A stretch of 64,000 bases of DNA from Crotalaria pallida (lineage: Eukaryota > Streptophyta > Magnoliopsida > Fabales > Fabaceae): contig CM075653.1 of NCBI GenBank assembly GCA_037953625.1, positions 682,001 through 746,000 of the forward strand. The letters run 5' to 3'. Shown here piece by piece: positions 11,339 through 24,545 of the stretch (its first letter is position 1; the number at the start of each line of letters is the position of its first letter). The position numbers and the translations under genes are program-made. A model generated the notes under the pieces. That model saw only the letters and a list, made by a program, of their open reading frames with translations. It did no database searches and was not told where the DNA came from.

Positions 11339-12990
11339 ACATGAAAATTTGCTGTCTTAAGGCTTGGATGCCTTGATTTCTTCCGATATTATAAAAAAGG
11401 ATGATAAAATAAAAAATGCTACGGTGAGATGAGTTTTTTTACACATAATGAAAAAATCACTAAAATTGTGTATTGAAGGCTTGGATGAGATGAGTTTTTC
11501 AAAAAAAGTGGAATAACATGAAAATTGTGGTCTTAATGCTTGGATGCTTATAAGTTATGCCAATATTCGAAAATAGGAATGCTAAAATACATTATGCTTC
11601 GATGAGATGAGTTTTTTACACATTAATGAAAAAATGATGAAAATTGCGTATTTAAGGCTTGATGACTTGAGTTTTCCGGAAAAAAGTGGAAAAACATGAA
11701 AATTGTGGTCTTAATGTTTGAATGCCTTGATTTTCTGCCAATATTAAAAATGGGGATGATAAAATACAAGGTGCTTTGGTGAGATGAGTTTCTTTACATA
11801 TAATAAAAAAAATCACTAAAAATGTCTATTTAAGGCTTGGATGACTAGAGTTATCCAGAAAAAGTTTAAAAACAAGAAAATTGTGGTCTTAACACTTGGA
11901 TGCCTTGATTTTCTGCCAATATTCAAAAATAGGAATGATAAAATTCAAGATGTTTCGATGAGATGAGTTTTTTTATACATAATGAAAAAATCATGAAAAT
12001 TATGTATTTAAGACTGGGATGACTTGAGTTTTCAAGAAAAAGTGGAAAACGTGAAAATTGTGGTCTTCAGGCTTGGATGCCTTGAATTTCTGCCAATATT
12101 CCAAAATAGGGATGAAGAAATACAAGATGCTTCGTAGAGATGAGTTTTTTTTACATAATGAAAAAATCTTGAAAATTGTGTATTTAAGGCTTGGATGACT
12201 TGAGTTTTCCAGAAAATGTGGAAAAACATGAAAATTGTGGACTTAAGGCTTGGATGCCTTGATTTTTTGCCAATATTCAAAAACATGGATGATAAAATAC
12301 GAGGTGCTTTGGTGAGATGAGTTTTTTTACCCATAATAAAAAAAATCACTAAAATTGTCTATTTAAGGCTTCGATGCTTCGATACCTTCATTTTCTTTCA
12401 ATATTCAAAAGTTGAGATGATAAAATACAAGATGCTTCGATGAGATGAGTTTTTTACACATAATGAAAAAATCATGATAATTGTGTATTTAAGGCTTGGA
12501 TTGGATGACTTGAGTTTTCCAGAAAAAGTGGAAAAACATGAAAACTGTGGTCTAAAGGCTTGGATGCCTTGATTTATGCCAATATTGAAAAATAGCGATG
12601 ATAAAATCAATAGCGATGAGTTTTTTACACATAATGAAAAAATCATGAAAATTGTGTATTTAAGGCTTAGATGACTTGACTTTTCCAGAATAAGTAGAAA
12701 AACATTAAAACTGTGATCTTAAGGCTTGGATGCCTTGATTTTCTGCCAATATTAAAATACAGGGATGTAAAATACAAGATGCTACGGTGAGATGAGTTAT
12801 TTACACATAACGAAAAAATCACTAAAATTGTGTATTGAAGGCTTGGATGACATAATTTTTCCAGAAAAAGTGGAATAACATGAAAATTGTGGTTTTAATG
12901 CTTGAATGCCTTGATTTTCTGCCAAAATTAAAATATAGGGATGAAAAAAATACAAGATGCTAAAGTGAGAGGAGTTTTTTACCCATAATG

Positions 12991-15900
12991 AAAATTTACT
13001 AAAATTGTGGTCTTAAGGCATGGATGTCTTGATTTTCTGCCAATATTAAAAAATAGGGATGATAATTAAATATTCTTCGATGAGATGAGTTTTTTTACAC
13101 ATAATGAAAAAATCATGAAATTTGTGTATTTAAGGCTTGGATGACATGAGTTTTCTAGAAAAAGTGAAAAACGTGAAAATTGTGGTCTTAAGGCTTAGAT
13201 GCCTTGATTTTCTACCAATATTCAAAAATAGGGATGATAAAATACGAGATGCTGAGAAGAGATGAGTTTTTTATATATAATGAAAAAATCATGAAAATTG
13301 CGTATTTAAGGCTTGGATGACATGAGTTTTCCAGAAAAAGTGGAAAAAGATGAAAATTGCGGTCTTAAGGATCAGATACCTTGATTTTCTACCAATATTC
13401 AAAAATAGGGATGATAAAATACAATATGCTGAGATGAGATGAGTTTTTTACACATAATGAAAAATTCAGGAAAATTGCGTATTTAAGGCTTGAATGAGTT
13501 GTGTTTTCAAGAAAAAGTAGAAAAACATGAAAATTGTGGTCTTAAGGTTTAGAAGCCTCGATTTTCATCCAAAATTAAAAAATAGGGATGATAAAATACA
13601 AGATGTTTCGATAAGATGAATTTTTTAGACATAAGGAAATAATCTTGAAAATTGTGTATTTAAGGCTTGGATGAGTTGAGTTTTCCAGAAAAGGTGGAAA
13701 AACATGAAAACTGGGTCTTAAGGCATGGATGCCTTGATTGTTAGCCAATATTCAAAAACATGGATGATAAAATACAAGATGTTTCGATGAGATGAGTTTT
13801 TTACACATAATGAACAAGTCATGAAAATTGTGTATTTAACTCTTGTCTGACTTGAGTTTTCCCGAAAATGTGGAAAAACAGGAAAATTGTTGTCTTAAGG
13901 CTTGGATGCCTTGATTTTCTGCCAATATTAAAAAAACAGGTATGATAAATACAAGATGCTACAGTGAGATTAGGTTTTTACATACACATAATGAAAAAAT
14001 CACTAAAACTGTGTATTGATGGCTTGGATGACATGAGTTTTCCAGAAAAGTGGAATAACATGAAAATTGTGGTCTTAAGGCTAGGAAGTCTTGATTTTCT
14101 GCCAATATTAAAAAATAGGGATGATAAAATACAAGATGCTTCGAAGAGATGAGTTTTTTTAACACATAATGAAAAAATCATTAAAAATATGTATTTAAGG
14201 CTTGGATGACTTGAGTTTTCCAGAAAATGTGGAAAAACATGAAAATCGTGGTCTTAAGGCCAGGATACCTTGATTTTCTGCCAATATTCAAAAATAGGGA
14301 TGATAAAATACAAGATGCTGAAATGAGATACGTTTTTTTTACACATAATGAAAAAATCATGAAAATTGTGTATTTAAGGCTTGAATAACTTGAGTTTTCC
14401 AGAAAAAGTGGAAAAACATGAAAATTGTGGTCTTAAGGCTTGAATGCCTTGATTTTCTGCCAAAATTCAAAAAAGGATAATAAAATACCAGATGCTACGG
14501 TGAGATGAGTTTTTTACACATAATGAAAACATCACTAAAATTGTGTATTTAAGGCTTGGATGACTTGAGTTTTCCAGAAAAAGTGGAATAACATGAAGAT
14601 TGTGGTCTTAAGGCTTGGATGCATCTATTATCTGCCTATATTTAAAAATTGGGATGATAAATTAAATATGCTTCGATGAGATGAGTTTGTTACACACAAT
14701 GAAAAATCATGATGAAAATTGTGTATTTATGGCTTGGATGACTTAAGTTTTCTAAAAAAAAAATGGAAAAACATGAAAATTGAGGTCTTAAGGCTTGGAT
14801 GCCTTGATTTTCTTCCAATACTAAAAGACAGGGACGATAAAATACAAGATGCTATGGTGAGATGAGTTTTTTATACATAATGGAAAAATCACTAAATTGT
14901 GTATTTAAGACTTGGATGACATGAGTTTTCTAGAAAAAGTGGAAAAACATGAAAGTTGTGGTCTTAAGGCTTGGATGCCATGATTTTCTTTCAATATTCA
15001 AAAATATGGATGATAAAATACAAGATGCTTCGATGAGATGAGTTTTTTTTACACATAATGAAAAAATCATTAAAATTGTGTATTTAATACTTGGATGACT
15101 TGAGTTTTGGTGAAAACATGAAAATTGTGGTCTTAAGGCTTGGATGCATTGATTTTCTGCCAATATTAAAAAACATGGATGATAAAATATAGGATGTTGA
15201 GATGAGTATTTTACTCATAATGAAAAAATCATGAAATTTGTGTATTTAAGGCTACGATGACTTGAGTTTTCAGAAAAAAAGTGTAAAACATGAAAATTGT
15301 GGTCTTAAGGCTTGGATGCCTTGATTTTTTGCCAAATTTCAAAAACAGAGATGATGAAATACAAGATGCTTCGATGAGATGAGCTTTTTACACATAATGA
15401 AACATTCATGAATATTGCGTATTTAAGGCTTGGATGACTTGAGTTTTCCAGATAAAGTGGAAGAACTTGAAAATTGTGGTCTTAATGCTTGGATGCCTTA
15501 ATTTTTATAAAATATTCAAAAATAGTGATGATAATAAATACAAGATGCTGAGATGAGATGAATTTTTTACACAATGAAAAATCATGAAAATTGTGTATTT
15601 AAGGCTTGGATGACATGAGTTTTCAAGCAAAAGTGAAAAAACATGAAAATTGTTGTCTTAAGGCTTAGATGCCTTGATTTGCTTCCAATATTCAAAAATA
15701 GGGATTATAAAATACAAGATACTGAGATGAGATAAGTTTTTTTACACCTAATAAAAAAATCATGAAAATTGTGTATTTAAGGCTTGGATAACTTGAGTTT
15801 TCCAGAAAAAGTGGAAAAACATGAAAATTGTGGTCTTAAGGCTTGAATGCCTTGATTTTCTGCCAATATTAAAAAATAGGGATGATAAAATACAAGATGC

Positions 15901-18215
15901 TTCGATGAGATGAGTTTTTTTTACACATAATGAAAATATCATCAAAATTGTATATTTAAGGCTTGGATGACTTGAGTTTTCCAGAAAATGTGGAAAAACA
16001 TGAAAATTGTGGTCTTTTAAGGCTAGAATACCTTGATTTTCTGCCAATATTCATAAATATGGATGATGAAATACAAGATGCTGAAATGAGATGAGTTTTT
16101 TTACACATAATGAAAAAATCATGAAAATTGTGTATTTAGACTGGATGACTTGAGTTTTCGTGAAAATGTGAATATTGTGGTCTTAAGGCTTGGATGCATT
16201 GATTTTCTGCCAATATTCAAAAATAGGGATGATAAAATACAAGATGCTGAGACGAGTTTTTTACTTATAATGAAAAATCATGAAATTTGTGTATTTAAGT
16301 CTTCGATGACTTGAATTTTCCAAAAAAAAAGTGTAAAACATGAAAATTGTGGTCTTAAGGCTTGGATGCCTTGATTTTTTGCCAAATTTCAAAAACAGAG
16401 ATGATGAAATACAAGATGCTTCGATGAGATGAGCTTTTTACACATAATGAAACATTTATGAAAATTGCGTATTTAAGGCTTGGATGACTTGAGTTTTCCC
16501 GGTAAAGTGGAAGAACTTGAAAATTGTGGTCTTAATGCTTGGATGCCTTAATTTTTATAAAATATTCAAAAATAGTGATGATAAAATACAAGAAGCTGAG
16601 ATGAGATGAATTTTTTACACATAATGAAAAAATCACTAAAATTGTGCATTTAAGGCTTGGATGACATGAGTTTTCTAGAAAAAGTGGAATAACATGAAAA
16701 TTGTGATCTTAAGGTTTGGATGTCTTGATTATCTACCTATATTGAAAAATATGGATGATAGATTAAATATGCTTCGATGAGATGAGTTCGTTACACATAA
16801 TGAAAAATCATGATGAAAATTGTGTATTTAAGGCTTTGATGACTCGAGTTTTCCAAAAAAATGGAAAAACATGAAAATTGTGGTCTTAAGGCTTGGATGC
16901 CTTGATTTTCTTCCAATATTAAAAGACAAGGACGATAAAATACAAGATGCTATGGTGATATGAGTTTTTTTATACATAATGAAAAATCACTAAATTGTGT
17001 ATTTAAGGCTTGGATGACTTGAGTTTTCCATAAAAAGTGGAAAAACATGAAAGTTGTGGTCTTAAGGCTTGGATGCCATGATTTTCTGCCAATATTCAAA
17101 AATAGGGATAATAAAATACAAGATGCTTCGATGAGATGAGTTTTTTACACTATTAAAAAAAATGAAAATTTCCTATTTAAGGCTTGGATGACTTGAGTGT
17201 TCCAAAAAAGTGGAAAAACATGAAAGTTGTGGTCTTAAGGCTTGCATGCCTTGATTTTTTGCCAATATTCAAAAATAGGGATGATAAAATACAAGATGCT
17301 GAGATGAGATAAGTTTTTTACACATAATAAAAAAAACAAGAAAATTGCGTATTTAACGCTTGGATGACTTGAGTTTTCCGGAAAAAGTGGAAAAACACGA
17401 AAATTGTGGTCTTAAGGTTTGAATGCCTTTATTTTCTGCAAATATTAAAAATGGGGATGATAAAATACAAGATGTTGAGATGCGATGAGTTTTTTTACAC
17501 ATAATTAAAAAATCATGAAAATTGTGTATTTAAGGTTTAGATGACATAATTTTTCCAGAAAAAGTGGAAAAACCCGAAAATTGTGGTCTTAAGGCTTGGA
17601 TGTCTTGATTTTATGCCAAAATTCAAAAACAGAGATGATAAAATAAAAAATGCTTCGATGATATAAGTTATTTACACATAATTAAAAATTCATGAAAATT
17701 GCAAATTTAAGGCTTGGATGACATGAGTTTTCTAGAAAAAGTGGAAAAACATGAAAGTTGTGGTCTTAAGGTATGGATGCATTGATTTTCATAAAATATT
17801 CAAAAATAGGGATGATAAAATACAAGATGCTGAGATGAGATGAGTTTTTTACACATAATGAAAAAATCATGAAAATAGTGTATTAAGGTTTGGATGATAT
17901 GGGTTATCCAGAAAAAGTGGAAAAACATGAAAATTGTGGTCTTAAGGCTTGGATGTCTTGATTTTCTACCAATATTAAAAAATAGGGATGATAAAATACG
18001 AGATGCTGAGAAGAGATGAGTTTTTTACACATAATGAACAAATCATGAAAATTGTGTATTGAAGGCTTGGATGACATAATTTTTCCAGAAAAAGTGGAAT
18101 AACATGAAAATTGTGGTCTTAATGCTTGAATGCCTTGATTTTCTGCCAAAATTAAAATATAGGGATGAAAAAAAATACAAGATGCTAAAGTGAGAGGAGT
18201 TTTTTACCCATAATG
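12991..18215 (+). repeat. 5,225-bp tandem duplication, left copy
   Basis: The sequence from 12,991 is repeated from 18,216 at a constant offset of about 5,225 bp. Matching landmarks include 14,930 with 20,154 and the AAAATTTACT junctions at 12,991 and 18,216. The other HOR copies contain this segment only once. Its right end lies in block B sequence that is fused to block A sequence. Confidence 0.85.
15775..15953 (+). repeat. Representative monomer with three 59-bp subunits (A, B1, B2)
   Basis: One intact monomer (179 bp) chosen to show the internal structure. The conserved GCTT core occurs at 15782 (subunit A), 15841 (B1) and 15899 (B2), and again at 15961 where the next monomer begins, giving spacings of 59, 58 and 62 bp. 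The last is lengthened by a longer T tract. A and B1 share an AAAATTGTG entry and the TTAAGGCTTG core. A and B2 share GCTT-S-GATGA-nn-TGAGTTTT and a GAAAAA-n-CATG exit. B1 and B2 match each other less well. The simplest reading is that a 59-bp ancestor was triplicated and the three copies then diverged before the 177-bp unit was amplified. The shared motifs are seen directly; the history is inferred. Confidence 0.85.
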
Positions 18216-18693
18216 AAAATTTACTAAAATTGTGGTCTTAAGGCATGGATGTCTTGATTTTCTGCCAATATTAAAAAATAGGGATGATAATTAAATATTC
18301 TTCGATGAGATGAGTTTTTTTACACATAATGAAAAAATCATGAAAATTGTGTATTTAAGGCTTGGATGACATGAGTTTTCTAGAAAAAGTGAAAAACGTG
18401 AAAATTGTGGTCTTAAGGCTTAGATGCCTTGATTTTCTACCAATATTCAAAAATAGGGATGATAAAATACGAGATGCTGAGAAGAGATGAGTTTTTTATA
18501 TATAATGAAAAAATCATGAAAATTGCGTATTTAAGGCTTGGATGACATGAGTTTTCCAGAAAAAGTGGAAAAAGATGAAAATTGCGGTCTTAAGGATCGG
18601 ATACCTTGATTTTCTACCAATATTCAAAAATAGGGATGATAAAATACAATATGCTGAGATGAGATGAGTTTTTTACACATAATGAAAAATTCA
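18057..18693 (+). repeat. Chimeric block B/A at the 5.2-kb duplication boundary
   Basis: The left part, and the sequence before it, is of block B type (GTGGTCTTAATGC near 18,115, as at 23,340, where block A has GTGGTTTTAATGC). From about 18,216 the sequence is block A type, with the A subunit missing. The switch lies between about 18,116 and 18,226. This is what a crossover between block B of one chromatid and block A of the other would leave. Confidence 0.75.
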
Positions 18694-21600
18694 GGAAAAT
18701 TGCGTATTTAAGGCTTAATGAGTTGTGTTTTCAAGAAAAAGTAGAAAAACATGAAAATTGTGGTCTTAAGGTTTAGAAGCCTCGATTTTCATCCAAAATT
18801 AAAAAATAGGGATGATAAAATACAAGATGTTTCGATAAGATGAATTTTTTAGACATAAGGAAATAATCTTGAAAATTGTGTATTTAAGGCTTGGATGAGT
18901 TGAGTTTTCCAGAAAAGGTGGAAAAACATGAAAACTGGGTCTTAAGGCATGGATGCCTTGATTGTTAGCCAATATTCAAAAACATGGATGATAAAATACA
19001 AGATGTTTCGATGAGATGAGTTTTTTACACATAATGAACAAGTCATGAAAATTGTGTATTTAACTCTTGTCTGACTTGAGTTTTCCCGAAAATGTGGAAA
19101 AACAGGAAAATTGTTGTCTTAAGGCTTGGATGCCTTGATTTTCTGCCAATATTAAAAAAACAGGTATGATAAATACAAGATGCTACAGTGAGATTAGGTT
19201 TTTACATACACATAATGAAAAAATCACTAAAACTGTGTATTGATGGCTTGGATGACATGAGTTTTCCAGAAAAAGTGGAATAACATGAAAATTGTGGTCT
19301 TAAGGCTAGGAAGTCTTGATTTTCTGCCAATATTAAAAAATAGGGATGATAAAATACAAGATGCTTCGAAGAGATGAGTTTTTTTAACACATAATGAAAA
19401 AATCATTAAAAATATGTATTTAAGGCTTGGATGACTTGAGTTTTCCAGAAAATGTGGAAAAACATGAAAATCGTGGTCTTAAGGCCAGGATACCTTGATT
19501 TTCTGCCAATATTCAAAAATAGGGATGATAAAATACAAGATGCTGAAATGAGATACGTTTTTTTTACACATAATGAAAAAATCATGAAAATTGTGTATTT
19601 AAGGCTTGAATAACTTGAGTTTTCCAGAAAAAGTGGAAAAACATGAAAATTGTGGTCTTAAGGCTTGAATGCCTTGATTTTCTGCCAAAATTCAAAAAAG
19701 GATAATAAAATACCAGATGCTACGGTGAGATGAGTTTTTTACACATAATGAAAACATCACTAAAATTGTGTATTTAAGGCTTGGATGACTTGAGTTTTCC
19801 AGAAAAAGTGGAATAACATGAAGATTGTGGTCTTAAGGCTTGGATGCATCTATTATCTGCCTATATTTAAAAATTGGGATGATAAATTAAATATGCTTCG
19901 ATGAGATGAGTTTGTTACACACAATGAAAAATCATGATGAAAATTGTGTATTTATGGCTTGGATGACTTAAGTTTTCTAAAAAAAAATGGAAAAACATGA
20001 AAATTGAGGTCTTAAGGCTTGGATGCCTTGATTTTCTTCCAATACTAAAAGACAGGGACGATAAAATACAAGATGCTATGGTGAGATGAGTTTTTTATAC
20101 ATAATGGAAAAATCACTAAATTGTGTATTTAAGACTTGGATGACATGAGTTTTCTAGAAAAAGTGGAAAAACATGAAAGTTGTGGTCTTAAGACTTGGAT
20201 GCCATGATTTTCTTTCAATATTCAAAAATAGGGATGATAAAATACAAGATGCTTCGATGAGATGAGTTTTTTTTACACATAATGAAAAAATCATTAAAAT
20301 TGTGTATTTAATACTTGGATGACTTGAGTTTTGGTGAAAACATGAAAATTGTGGTCTTAAGGCTTGGATGCATTGATTTTCTGCCAATATTAAAAAACAT
20401 GGATGATAAAATATAGGATGTTGAGATGAGTATTTTACTCATAATGAAAAAATCATGAAATTTGTGTATTTAAGGCTACGATGACTTGAGTTTTCAGAAA
20501 AAAAGTGTAAAACATGAAAATTGTGGTCTTAAGGCTTGGATGCCTTGATTTTTTGCCAAATTTCAAAAACAGAGATGATGAAATACAAGATGCTTTGATG
20601 AGATGAGCTTTTTACACATAATGAAACATTCATGAATATTGCGTATTTAAGGCTTGGATGACTTGAGTTTTCCAGATAAAGTGGAAGAACTTGAAAATTG
20701 TGGTCTTAATGCTTGGATGCCTTAATTTTTATAAAATATTCAAAAATAGTGATGATAATAAATACAAGATGCTGAGATGAGATGAATTTTTTACACAATG
20801 AAAAATCATGAAAATTGTGTATTTAAGGCTTGGATGACATGAGTTTTCAAGCAAAAGTGAAAAAACATGAAAATTGCTATCTTAAGGCTTAGATGCCTTG
20901 ATTTGCTTCCAATATTCAAAAATAGGGATTATAAAATACAAGATACTGAGATGAGATAAGTTTTTTTACACCTAATAAAAAAATCATGAAAATTGTGTAT
21001 TTAAGGCTTGGATAACTTGAGTTTTCCAGAAAAAGTGGAAAAACATGAAAATTGTGGTCTTAAGGCTTGAATGCCTTGATTTTCTGCCAATATTAAAAAA
21101 TAGGGATGATAAAATACAAGATGCTTCGATGAGATGAGTTTTTTTTTACACATAATGAAAATATCATCAAAATTGTATATTTAAGGCTTGGATGACTTGA
21201 GTTTTCCAGAAAATGTGGAAAAACATGAAAATTGTGGTCTTTTAAGGCTAGAATACCTTGATTTTCTGCCAATATTCATAAATATGGATGATGAAATACA
21301 AGATGCTGAAATGAGATGAGTTTTTTTACACATAATGAAAAAATCATGAAAATTGTGTATTTAGACTGGATGACTTGAGTTTTCGTGAATATGTGAATAT
21401 TGTGGTCTTAAGGCTTGGATGCATTGATTTTCTGCCAATATTCAAAAATAGGGATGATAAAATACAAGATGCTGAGACGAGTTTTTTACTTATAATGAAA
21501 AATCATGAAATTTGTGTATTTAAGTCTTCGATGACTTGAATTTTCCAAAAAAAAAGTGTAAAACATGAAAATTGTGGTCTTAAGGCTTGGATGCCTTGAT

Positions 21601-23440
21601 TTTTTGCCAAATTTCAAAAACAGAGATGATGAAATACAAGATGCTTCGATGAGATGAGCTTTTTACACATAATGAAACATTTATGAAAATTGCGTATTTA
21701 AGGCTTGGATGACTTGAGTTTTCCCGGTAAAGTGGAAGAACTTGAAAATTGTGGTCTTAATGCTTGGATGCCTTAATTTTTATAAAATATTCAAAAATAG
21801 TGATGATAAAATACAAGAAGCTGAGATGAGATGAATTTTTTACACATAATGAAAAAATCACTAAAATTGTGCATTTAAGGCTTGGATGACATGAGTTTTC
21901 TAGAAAAAGTGGAATAACATGAAAATTGTGATCTTAAGGTTTGGATGTCTTGATTATCTACCTATATTGAAAAATATGGATGATAGATTAAATATGCATC
22001 GATGAGATGAGTTCGTTACACATAATGAAAAATCATGATGAAAATTGTGTATTTAAGGCTTTGATGACTCGAGTTTTCCAAAAAAATGGAAAAACATGAA
22101 AATTGTGGTCTTAAGGCTTGGATGCCTTGATTTTCTTCCAATATTAAAAGACAAGGACGATAAAATACAAGATGCTATGGTGATATGAGTTTTTTTATAC
22201 ATAATGAAAAATCACTAAATTGTGTATTTAAGGCTTGGATGACTTGAGTTTTCCATAAAAAGTGGAAAAACATGAAAGTTGTGGTCTTAAGGCTTGGATG
22301 CCATGATTTTCTGCCAATATTCAAAAATAGGGATAATAAAATACAAGATGCTTCGATGAGATGAGTTTTTTACACTATTAAAAAAAATGAAAATTTCCTA
22401 TTTAAGGCTTGGATGACTTGAGTGTTCCAAAAAAGTGGAAAAACATGAAAGTTGTGGTCTTAAGGCTTGCATGCCTTGATTTTTTGCCAATATTCAAAAA
22501 TAGGGATGATAAAATACAAGATGCTGAGATGAGATAAGTTTTTTACACATAATAAAAAAAACAAGAAAATTGCGTATTTAACGCTTGGATGACTTGAGTT
22601 TTCCGGAAAAAGTGGAAAAACACGAAAATTGTGGTCTTAAGGTTTGAATGCCTTTATTTTCTGCCAATATTAAAAATGGGGATGATAAAATACAAGATGT
22701 TGAGATGCGATGAGTTTTTTTACACATAATTAAAAAATCATGAAAATTGTGTATTTAAGGTTTAGATGACTTGAGTTTTTTCCAGAAAAAGTGGAAAAAC
22801 ACGAAAATTGTGGTCTTAAGGCTTGGATGTCTTGATTTTATGCCAAAATTCAAAAACAGAGATGATAAAATAAAAAATGCTTCGATGATATAAGTTATTT
22901 ACACATAATTAAAAATTCATGAAAATTGCAAATTTAAGGCTTGGATGACATGAGTTTTCTAGAAAAAGTGGAAAAACATGAAAGTTGTGGTCTTAAGGTA
23001 TGGATGCATTGATTTTCATAAAATATTCAAAAATAGGGATGATAAAATACAAGATGCTGAGATGAGATGAGTTTTTTACACATAATGAAAAAATCATGAA
23101 AATAGTGTATTAAGGTTTGGATGATATTGGTTATCCAGAAAAAGTGGAAAAACATGAAAATTGTGGTCTTAAGGCTTGGATGCCTTGATTTTCTACCAAT
23201 ATTAAAAAATAAGGATGATAAAATACGAGATGCTGAGAAGAGATGAGTTTTTTACACATAATGAAAAAATCATGAAAATTGTGTATTGAAGGCTTGGATG
23301 ACATAATTTTTCCAGAAAAAGTGGAATAACATGAAAATTGTGGTCTTAATGCTTGAATGCCTTGATTTTCTGCCAAAATTAAAATATAGGGATGAAAAAA
23401 AATACAAGATGCTAAAGTGAGAGGAGTTTTTTACCCATAA
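18216..23440 (+). repeat. 5,225-bp tandem duplication, right copy
   Basis: Second copy of the segment at 12,991. It begins in block A form (with the 59-bp A subunit missing just after the start) and ends at normal block B, where the A subunit is intact (23,453-23,512). A few single-base and homopolymer differences separate the two copies, for example ACATAATTTTTCC at about 17,543 against TGAGTTTTTTCC at about 22,771, so it is not an exact assembly echo. Confidence 0.85.
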
Positions 23441-24527
23441 TGAAAATTTACTAAAATTGTGTATTTAAGACTTGGATGACATGAGTTTTCCAGAAAAAGT
23501 GGAAAAACATGAAAATTGTGGTCTTAAGGCATGGATGTCTTGATTTTCTGCCAATATTGAAAAATAGGGATGATAATTAAATATTCTTCGATGAGATGAG
23601 TTTTTTTACACATAATGAAAAAATCATTAAAATTGCGTATTTAAGGCTTGGAGTACATGAGTTTTCTAGAAAAAGTGAAAAACGTGAAAATTGTGGTCTT
23701 AAGGCTTGGATGTCTTGATTTTCTACCAATATTCAAAAATAGGGATGATAAAATACGAGATGCTGAGAAGATATGAGTTTTTTTTTATATATAATGAAAA
23801 AATCATGAAAATTGCGTATTTAAGGCTTGGATGACATGAGTTTTTCAGAAAAAGTGGAAAAACATGAAAATTGCAGTCTTAAGGATCGGATACCTTGATT
23901 TTCTACCAATATTCAAAAATAGGGATGATAAAATACAATATGCTGAGATGAGATGAGTTTTTTACACATAATGAAAAATTTACTAAAATTGTGTATTTAA
24001 GGCTTGGATGACATGAGTTTTCCAGAAAAAGTGGAAAAACATGAAAATTGTGGTCTTAAGGCATGGATGCCTTGATTTTCTAACAATATTAAAAAATAGG
24101 GATGATAAAATACAAGATGCTTCGATGAGATGAGTTTTTTTTACACATAATGAAAATATAATCAAAATTGTATATTTAAGGCTTGGATGACTTGAGTTTT
24201 CCAGAAAATGTGGAAAAACATGAAAATTGTGGTCTTAAGGCTAGAATACCTTGATTTTCTGCCAATATTCAAAAATATGGATGATGAAATACAAGATGCT
24301 GAAATGAGATGAGTTTTTTTACACATAATGAAAAAATCATGAAAATTGATTATTTAGACTGGATGACTTGAGTTTTCGTGAAAATGTGAATATTGTGGTC
24401 TTAAGGCTTGGATGCATTGATTTTCTGCCAATATTCAAAAATAGGGATGATAAAATACAAGATGCTGAGACGAGTTTTTTACTTATAATGAAAAATCATG
24501 AAATTTGTGTATTTAAGTCTTCGATGA

Positions 24528-24545
24528 CTTGAAATTTGCGTATTT
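24528..24545 (+). repeat. ~146-bp deletion junction in HOR II
   Basis: GATGACTTGAA is followed at once by ATTTGCGTATTTAAGG. HOR I (6,411-6,611) and HOR IV (49,291-49,490) have about 146 bp more at this point. The junction has a short A/T overlap and the deletion is not a whole monomer, so it looks like a different process from the monomer-sized exchanges. Confidence 0.8.

Larger units (their letters stand above)
1079..12366 (+). repeat. HOR copy I (11,288 bp)
   Basis: Runs from one anchor (GGCTTCGATGCTTCGATACC) to the next. Compared with HOR III it keeps one monomer that III lacks (near 2,740-2,900) and the 146-bp segment that II and III lack. It has lost one monomer near 4,380-4,480 and about eight monomers (1,418 bp) near 5,700-5,765. 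These events sum to the observed length within about 8 bp. The lost eight-monomer segment contains most of paralogous block B. Diagnostic variants (nine A residues near 10,417, CAACCATTATTC near 11,203, GTGGAAAAACACG at 9,714) group this copy with the right part of HOR V rather than with II-IV. Confidence 0.85.

Noticed and set aside
13964..14152. A 62-residue plus-strand reading frame
   Set aside because: It depends on one monomer variant (a single-base loss in the A run near 14,045) and is closed in the sister copies. It is accidental.
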